The translations under genes and the position numbers were made by a program. A model generated the notes under the pieces. That model saw only the letters and a list, made by a program, of their open reading frames with translations. It did no database searches and was not told where the DNA came from. Positions 59,716 to 64,000 of a stretch of 64,000 bases of DNA are shown piece by piece; positions within the stretch are counted from its first letter, which is position 1; the number at the start of each line of letters is the position of its first letter. The stretch is from assembly GCA_902506565.1 (NCBI GenBank), contig LR732703.1, positions 4,718,375 through 4,782,374 on the forward strand, in the 5' to 3' direction. This DNA comes from Burkholderiales bacterium 8X (GTDB lineage Bacteria > Pseudomonadota > Gammaproteobacteria > Burkholderiales > Burkholderiaceae_C).

Positions 59716-60865
59716 GAAATTCGGACCTCGGTGGCTGGCAGGAATCGCAATCGTAGCAACGCTGGCCGGCTGTTCGGTCAGCAACCAGCAGCCATCGAGC
59801 CCGCCGGCGGCGCCGCCCCCTACGGCCAATCCGCCGCGCGAACTCGGCCCCTTGACCGGCTCGCTCAATCATCCCAAGAGCCGCTGGGTGCCGGTGCCCT
59901 GGTCCGACCTGCCCGGCTTCAACGACGACCCGCTGCACGAGGCCTGGTCGGCCTTGATCGCGAACTGCGCCCGTCCCAACGCGGCCTTCGCGCCGCTGTG
60001 CCGCGAGGTCCGCCAGCTTGCCCTGGCCGAGACCGACGAGCAGCGGCAATGGATGCAGGCGCGGCTGCAGCCGTACCGGGTCGAGGCATTCAACGGGCAG
60101 AGCGAAGGCAAGCTCACCAGCTACTACGAGCCGGTCTTCGAAGCCTCGCGCCGGCCGACCGCCACGCATTCGGTTCCGCTCTACCAGACGCCCCTCGGCC
60201 TGGTGGCGCGCCAGCCTTGGTTCACCCGGGAACAGATCGACACGCTGCCCCAGGCGCAAGCCGCGCTCCGCGGCCGCGAGATCGCATGGCTGGCGGACCC
60301 GATCGACGTGCTGATGCTGCACATCCAGGGCTCCGGCCGGCTTCGGATCACCGAGGCCGACGGCTCGCAGCGCATGGTGCGCGTGGCCTTCGCCGCCACC
60401 AACGAGCAGCCCTACCGCAGCGTGCAGCAATGGCTCCTGAGCCAGGGCGCGACCAAGGTCAGCCTGTGGCCGGACGACACCAAGGCCTGGGTCGCGCAAA
60501 ACCCGCAGCGCCTGCCGCAATTGCTCTGGAGCAATCCGCGCTACGTGTTCTTCCGCGAGGAGCCGCTCGCCGACATCGACTCTGCGGCCGGGCCGGTGGG
60601 CGCGCAGGGCGTGCCGCTGACGGCTGGCCGCTCGATCGCGGTCGATCGCGAGAGCATTCCCTACGGCACGCCGGTCTGGCTCGCCTCGCCCGGGCCGGCC
60701 GCGCCGATGGCCAAGCTGGTGGTCGCGCAGGACACCGGCAGCGCCATCGTCGGTGCGGTCCGTGCCGACTACTTCGCGGGCACCGGGCCGGAGGCCGGCC
60801 GGCTCGCCGCGCGGGTCAACCAGCCGCTGCGGCTCTGGGTGCTCTGGCCGAAGCCGGCGAACTGA
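59714..60865 (+). CDS. mltA: Membrane-bound lytic murein transglycosylase A
   Basis: The 383-residue lipoprotein has signal sequence MKFGPRWLAGIAIVATLAGC with the lipid-modified Cys20. MltA cleaves the glycan beta-1,4 bond to form anhydromuropeptides in the periplasm. Family segments are GKLTSYYEPVFEASRRPT near 130, DPIDVLMLHIQGSGRLRI (barrel domain) and the 3D-type domain near the end (KLVVAQDTGSAIVGAVRADYFAG) with the catalytic Asp. The start codon overlaps that of a divergent small membrane protein. It is followed by a promoter-like region and phoX. Confidence 0.94.
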   Translation: MKFGPRWLAGIAIVATLAGCSVSNQQPSSPPAAPPPTANPPRELGPLTGSLNHPKSRWVPVPWSDLPGFNDDPLHEAWSALIANCARPNAAFAPLCREVRQLALAETDEQRQWMQARLQPYRVEAFNGQSEGKLTSYYEPVFEASRRPTATHSVPLYQTPLGLVARQPWFTREQIDTLPQAQAALRGREIAWLADPIDVLMLHIQGSGRLRITEADGSQRMVRVAFAATNEQPYRSVQQWLLSQGATKVSLWPDDTKAWVAQNPQRLPQLLWSNPRYVFFREEPLADIDSAAGPVGAQGVPLTAGRSIAVDRESIPYGTPVWLASPGPAAPMAKLVVAQDTGSAIVGAVRADYFAGTGPEAGRLAARVNQPLRLWVLWPKPAN

Positions 60866-60872
60866 TCGGCGG

Positions 60873-60898
60873 CCTGCCGGCGCGCTGACCGCGGCAGG
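60873..60898. repeat. Inverted repeat downstream of mltA
   Basis: CCTGCCG (60873-60879) and CGGCAGG (60892-60898) are perfectly complementary with a 12-base loop. There is no T-run after it. It is 8 bases beyond the mltA stop and may be a weak transcript end. Confidence 0.35.
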
Positions 60899-60902
60899 TG
60901 AC

Positions 60903-60931
60903 TTGGGCGCGTCACATTCGGCTTTTAGGGT
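60903..60931 (+). promoter_or_regulatory. Candidate sigma-70 promoter of the phoX-like gene
   Basis: TTGGGC (60903-60908), a 17-base spacer and TAGGGT (60926-60931) lie 38 bases before the start of the PhoX-type gene. An inverted GTGAC/GTCAC pair (60898-60902 and 60911-60915) surrounds the -35. No Pho box was recognised. Confidence 0.35.
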
Positions 60932-60968
60932 ACGGGGGTCGAATCCACCCCCCTGAAAGATCCCGCGA

Positions 60969-63251
60969 ATGAACGTCTCTCCGCAAAACGGCGGCGCCAT
61001 CGTCGACCCCGACGACATCGGCCACAACGAAACCGACAACCCTTCCTTCAACGACCTGATCGCGCATCGGATGAGCCGACGCGGCCTGTTCGGGCTCGGC
61101 CTCGGCACCGCCGGCGCGGCATTGCTGCAGGCCTGCGGCGGCGGTGGAAGCGGCGGCGGCGGACTGCCGGCCTTCCCGCCGGTCGCGGCGCCTGCGCCCG
61201 CACCCGCCCCGGCCCCCGCCCCTGCACCCGCGCCCGCACCCGCGGTCGCCAAGCTGGAGTTCGAGCCGGTCGCCAAGAGCCTGGCCGATGTCGTGACCGT
61301 TCCGGCCGGCTACACCGCGAGCGTGCTCTATCGGCTCGGCGATCCGATCGCGACCGGCGTCGCGGCCTATGCCAACGACGGCACCGACCCGGCCGCCACC
61401 TTCGACCGGCGCGCCGGCGACCATCACGACGGCATGACCTTCTTCGGCATCGACGCCGCGAACAAGTGGAGCCCGACCGAGGCCTCGCGAGGCCTGCTCG
61501 CGATGAACCACGAAGCCATCACGCCGCTCTTCCTCCACCCGACCGGGCAGACCATCGTCGGCACCGGCGCGGCGGCGACCCGCACCGTTGCGGACGAAGT
61601 GCTGCGCGAGTTCTATGCGCACGGCGTGAGCGTGGTCGAGGTCGCCAAGAGCGGCAGCACCTGGAGCTACAAGCAGGATTCGACTTTCAACCGCCGCATC
61701 CATACGCTGACCGAGATGAACTTCTCGGGTCCGGCCGCCCGGAGCGACCTGCTCAAGACCAAGTATTCGACCGACGGCAGCAAGGTCCGCGGCACGGTCA
61801 ACAACTGCGCCAACGGCAGCACGCCCTGGGGCACCTACCTCACCTGCGAGGAGAACTGGGCCGGCTACTTCCGCCGCATCGTCGCCACCGACAACCCGAA
61901 CCGAAGCGCCAAGGAAATCGCATCCTTTGCGCGCTACGGCGTGGCGGACACCGGCCGCGAACTGTGGGCAACGGTCACGCCGGACACGGTCGACGACCTC
62001 TACGGCCGCTGGAACACCCAGGTCACCGGCGCGAGCGCGACGGCCGACTATCGCAATGCGGCCAACACCTACGGCTGGGTGGTCGAGATCGATCCGTTCG
62101 CGCCGACGAGCATTCCGCGCAAGCGCACCGCGCTCGGCCGCTTCGGCCACGAAGGCGCCTGCCTCGGCCGCGTGATCGCCGGCAAGCCACTCGTCTGGTA
62201 CATGGGCGACGACTCGCGCAACGAGTACATCTACAAGTTCGTCTCGACCCGCAACTGGGATCCGGCGGACGCGACCGGCGGCATCGCGGCCGGCGACAAG
62301 TACCTGGACGACGGCCGCCTGTATGTCGCGCGCTTCAACGCCGACGGCACCGGCAACTGGCTGGAGATCAAGCTCGGCGTGAACGGCATCACCTCGGGCA
62401 ACGTGGCCTATGCCTTCACCGATGCGGCCGACGTGCTGGTCAACACCCGCCTGGCCGCGGATGCCGCCGGCGCGACCAAGATGGACCGCCCGGAGTGGAC
62501 CGCTGTGAACCCGGTGACCGGCGAGGTCTACGTCACCCTCACCAACACCAACGCGGCCTCGCGCCCGATCGCCGCCACCGACGCGGCCAACCCGCGCTTC
62601 TACAACGACCCGAAGGGCGCGGCGGCCACGGCGCAGACCGGCAACCCGAACGGCCACGTCGTCCGTTTCGCGGATGCCGGCGGCGACGCCTCGGCGCTGA
62701 CCTTCACCTGGGACGTCTACCTGTTCGGCGCCCGCGCCACCGCATCGCCGGACATCAACATTTCGCAGCTTGCGGCCGAGAACGACTTCTCGAGCCCCGA
62801 TGGCATGTGGTTCAGCCAGGCCAGCTCGGGCCTCCTGTGGCTCCAGACCGACGACGGCGCCTACACCGACGTGACCAACTGCATGATGCTGGCCGCGCTT
62901 CCGGGCAAGGTCGGCGACGGCGGGGCCAAGACCATCACCAACGCGAGCGGCGCCACCACCCGGACCCAGGGCACCTTCGTCGGCAAGGTGCCGGGCACCG
63001 ATCAGCTGCGCCGCTTCCTGGTCGGGCCGAAGGACTGCGAGATCACCGGCATCGCGGAATCCGGCGACGGCCGCGCGCTCTTCGTGAACATCCAGCATCC
63101 GGGCGAGACCACGCCGGCGGCCAACATCGCGAACCCGGCGCTCTTCGGCAGCCACTGGCCGCAGGGCGGCACGGCCCGTCCACGCTCGGCGACGGTGGTG
63201 ATCACGCGCAACGACGGCGGCAAGATCGGCTCGGTCAATACCGGCGTCTAG
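60969..63251 (+). CDS. PhoX/DUF839-family Tat-exported protein
   Basis: The 760-residue protein has a twin-arginine signal (MSRRGLFGLGLGTAGAALLQAC, RR at 37-38) ending at a possible lipidated Cys56, a Gly-rich stretch, then a Pro-Ala linker of about 19 residues. The DUF839/PhoX beta-propeller follows: DHHDGMTFFGI, LAMNHEAITPLF, TPWGTYLTCEENWAGYF and FSSPDGMWFSQASSGLLWLQTDDG. PhoX enzymes are calcium/iron alkaline phosphatases, and the TCEENW Cys-Glu pair that binds iron there seems present. A phosphatase role is likely but not certain, as many DUF839 proteins are uncharacterised. No other phosphate genes are nearby. Confidence 0.87.
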   Translation: MNVSPQNGGAIVDPDDIGHNETDNPSFNDLIAHRMSRRGLFGLGLGTAGAALLQACGGGGSGGGGLPAFPPVAAPAPAPAPAPAPAPAPAPAVAKLEFEPVAKSLADVVTVPAGYTASVLYRLGDPIATGVAAYANDGTDPAATFDRRAGDHHDGMTFFGIDAANKWSPTEASRGLLAMNHEAITPLFLHPTGQTIVGTGAAATRTVADEVLREFYAHGVSVVEVAKSGSTWSYKQDSTFNRRIHTLTEMNFSGPAARSDLLKTKYSTDGSKVRGTVNNCANGSTPWGTYLTCEENWAGYFRRIVATDNPNRSAKEIASFARYGVADTGRELWATVTPDTVDDLYGRWNTQVTGASATADYRNAANTYGWVVEIDPFAPTSIPRKRTALGRFGHEGACLGRVIAGKPLVWYMGDDSRNEYIYKFVSTRNWDPADATGGIAAGDKYLDDGRLYVARFNADGTGNWLEIKLGVNGITSGNVAYAFTDAADVLVNTRLAADAAGATKMDRPEWTAVNPVTGEVYVTLTNTNAASRPIAATDAANPRFYNDPKGAAATAQTGNPNGHVVRFADAGGDASALTFTWDVYLFGARATASPDINISQLAAENDFSSPDGMWFSQASSGLLWLQTDDGAYTDVTNCMMLAALPGKVGDGGAKTITNASGATTRTQGTFVGKVPGTDQLRRFLVGPKDCEITGIAESGDGRALFVNIQHPGETTPAANIANPALFGSHWPQGGTARPRSATVVITRNDGGKIGSVNTGV

Positions 63252-63298
63252 GTAGCGTTGCGGGTTCGCGATCGGCGCGAACCCCCTAAAGTGGAGGC

Positions 63299-64000
63299 AT
63301 GAACGCCCCACTTTCCAAGGACCAGCTGCAGGCGCTGGTCGACATGCAGCCGAGGGATGCCGACCCGGCCGAGACCGCCGAATGGCGGGACGCCTTCCTC
63401 GCGCTGCTTTCGGCCGGCGGCCCCGAGCGGGCCCGCTGGATGCTCGACGAATTGGCCCGGCTCGCGCGCGAGCAGCGCATCGGCTGGCAGCCCGAACTCG
63501 CGACCCCCTACGTCAACACCATCGCGGTCGACGCGCAGCCGGCCTTTCCGGGCGACCTCGCCATCGAGGAGCGGCTCGCCTCGCTGATGCGCTGGAACGC
63601 GCTGGCCATGGTGGTGCGCGCCAACCAGGCGTACGGCGAACTCGGCGGCCATGTCGCGAGCTACGCGAGCGCGGCCGACCTGTTCGAAGTCGGCTTCAAC
63701 CATTTTTTCCATGCGCGAAGCGACGGCCACGGCGGCGACCTGGTGTTCTTCCAGCCGCACAGCTCGCCCGGGGTCTATGCCCGCGCCTTTCTCGAAGGGC
63801 GGCTCGGCGAGGACGACCTGCTGCACTATCGCCAGGAGCTGAGCGCGCCCGCCTTCGCCTCGGGCAACGGCCACGGCGCGCGCGGCCTGTCGAGCTATCC
63901 GCATCCCTACCTGATGCCCGACTTCTGGCAGTTCCCGACCGGCTCGATGGGCATCGGCCCGATCAGCTCGATCTACCACGCGCGCTTCATGCGCTACCTC
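63299..64000 (+). CDS. aceE: Pyruvate dehydrogenase E1 component, homodimeric type (5' part)
   Basis: The frame runs off the right edge; 234 residues are visible. DADPAETAEWRDAFLALL, then TPYVNTIAVDAQPAFPGDLAIEERL, MRWNALAMVVRANQAYGELGGHVASYASAADLFEVGFNHFF and GGDLVFFQPHSSPGVYARAFLEGRL are close to AceE, which binds thiamine diphosphate and decarboxylates pyruvate in the PDH complex. The HSSPG and GGH histidines of the active site are present. The ATG at 63299 has GGAGG only one base away, which is unusually tight; ATG 63344 is an alternative. Confidence 0.95.
   Translation, partial: MNAPLSKDQLQALVDMQPRDADPAETAEWRDAFLALLSAGGPERARWMLDELARLAREQRIGWQPELATPYVNTIAVDAQPAFPGDLAIEERLASLMRWNALAMVVRANQAYGELGGHVASYASAADLFEVGFNHFFHARSDGHGGDLVFFQPHSSPGVYARAFLEGRLGEDDLLHYRQELSAPAFASGNGHGARGLSSYPHPYLMPDFWQFPTGSMGIGPISSIYHARFMRYL

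Noticed and set aside
60866..60968. Pho box upstream of the PhoX-like gene
   Set aside because: GTCACATTCGG is only loosely similar to the CTGTCAT half site and no properly spaced second half exists.

Overview
The window looks like a chromosomal segment of a high-GC betaproteobacterium of the order Burkholderiales, most likely family Comamonadaceae (Variovorax or a close relative). This rests on the gene order recA-recX-sucC-sucD-terC next to type IV pilus genes, on third-position GC bias that opens long antisense frames, and on the protein sequences themselves. The genus is an inference. There are no tRNAs, rRNAs, insertion sequences, prophage genes or CRISPR arrays. Only the first and last genes are cut, by the window edges.

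Layout. 1-4443: the end of a TctE-like sensor kinase with its OmpR-type regulator, a MarR regulator, recA with a LexA-type box, recX, and argC on the other strand. 4619-6700: sucC-sucD, closed by a perfect-stem terminator. 6793-12303: a tightly packed run of a TerC-family membrane protein, a PP2C phosphatase, an FHA protein, a CHASE2 class III nucleotidyl cyclase and a metallo-beta-lactamase-fold phosphodiesterase. The cyclase and phosphodiesterase share an ATGA overlap.

12424-34414 is the most striking part: a 22-kb type IV pilus region. The major pilin pilA has a -24/-12 sigma-54 promoter. It is followed by two complete minor-pilin/adhesin sets with permuted order (V-W-X-Y1-E-fimT and E-fimT-V-W-X-Y1), with a PglL-type pilin glycosyltransferase between them. 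The first PilY1 (1462 aa) has no visible MIDAS motif. The second (2253 aa) has a MIDAS-bearing von Willebrand A domain, split by a Ser/Thr/Gln-rich segment and then 26 degenerate units of about 28 residues, each with one cysteine pair. A TonB-C-domain protein follows directly. A CRP/Vfr-like palindrome lies upstream of the first set, and the adjacent cyclase/phosphodiesterase pair could supply and remove its ligand.

34426-44875 holds housekeeping genes: moaC, two M48 peptidases, purB, yaeQ, yjgN and a glutathione S-transferase. It also holds a second terC behind a recognisable yybP-ykoY (Mn2+) riboswitch, which heads a three-gene unit with two poorly known membrane-associated genes. 44939-45170 is an intergenic region with a terminator, a promoter-like pair and three inverted repeats, and could encode a small RNA.

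45247-64000: a periplasmic glutathione peroxidase, a ferritin-like protein, rlpA, glnE, yhdP, a nitrilase-superfamily amidase, a PAS histidine kinase with a FixJ-type regulator, an OmpA-family lipoprotein, mltA (its start codon overlaps that of a divergent 51-residue membrane protein), a Tat-exported PhoX/DUF839 protein, and the 5' part of aceE.
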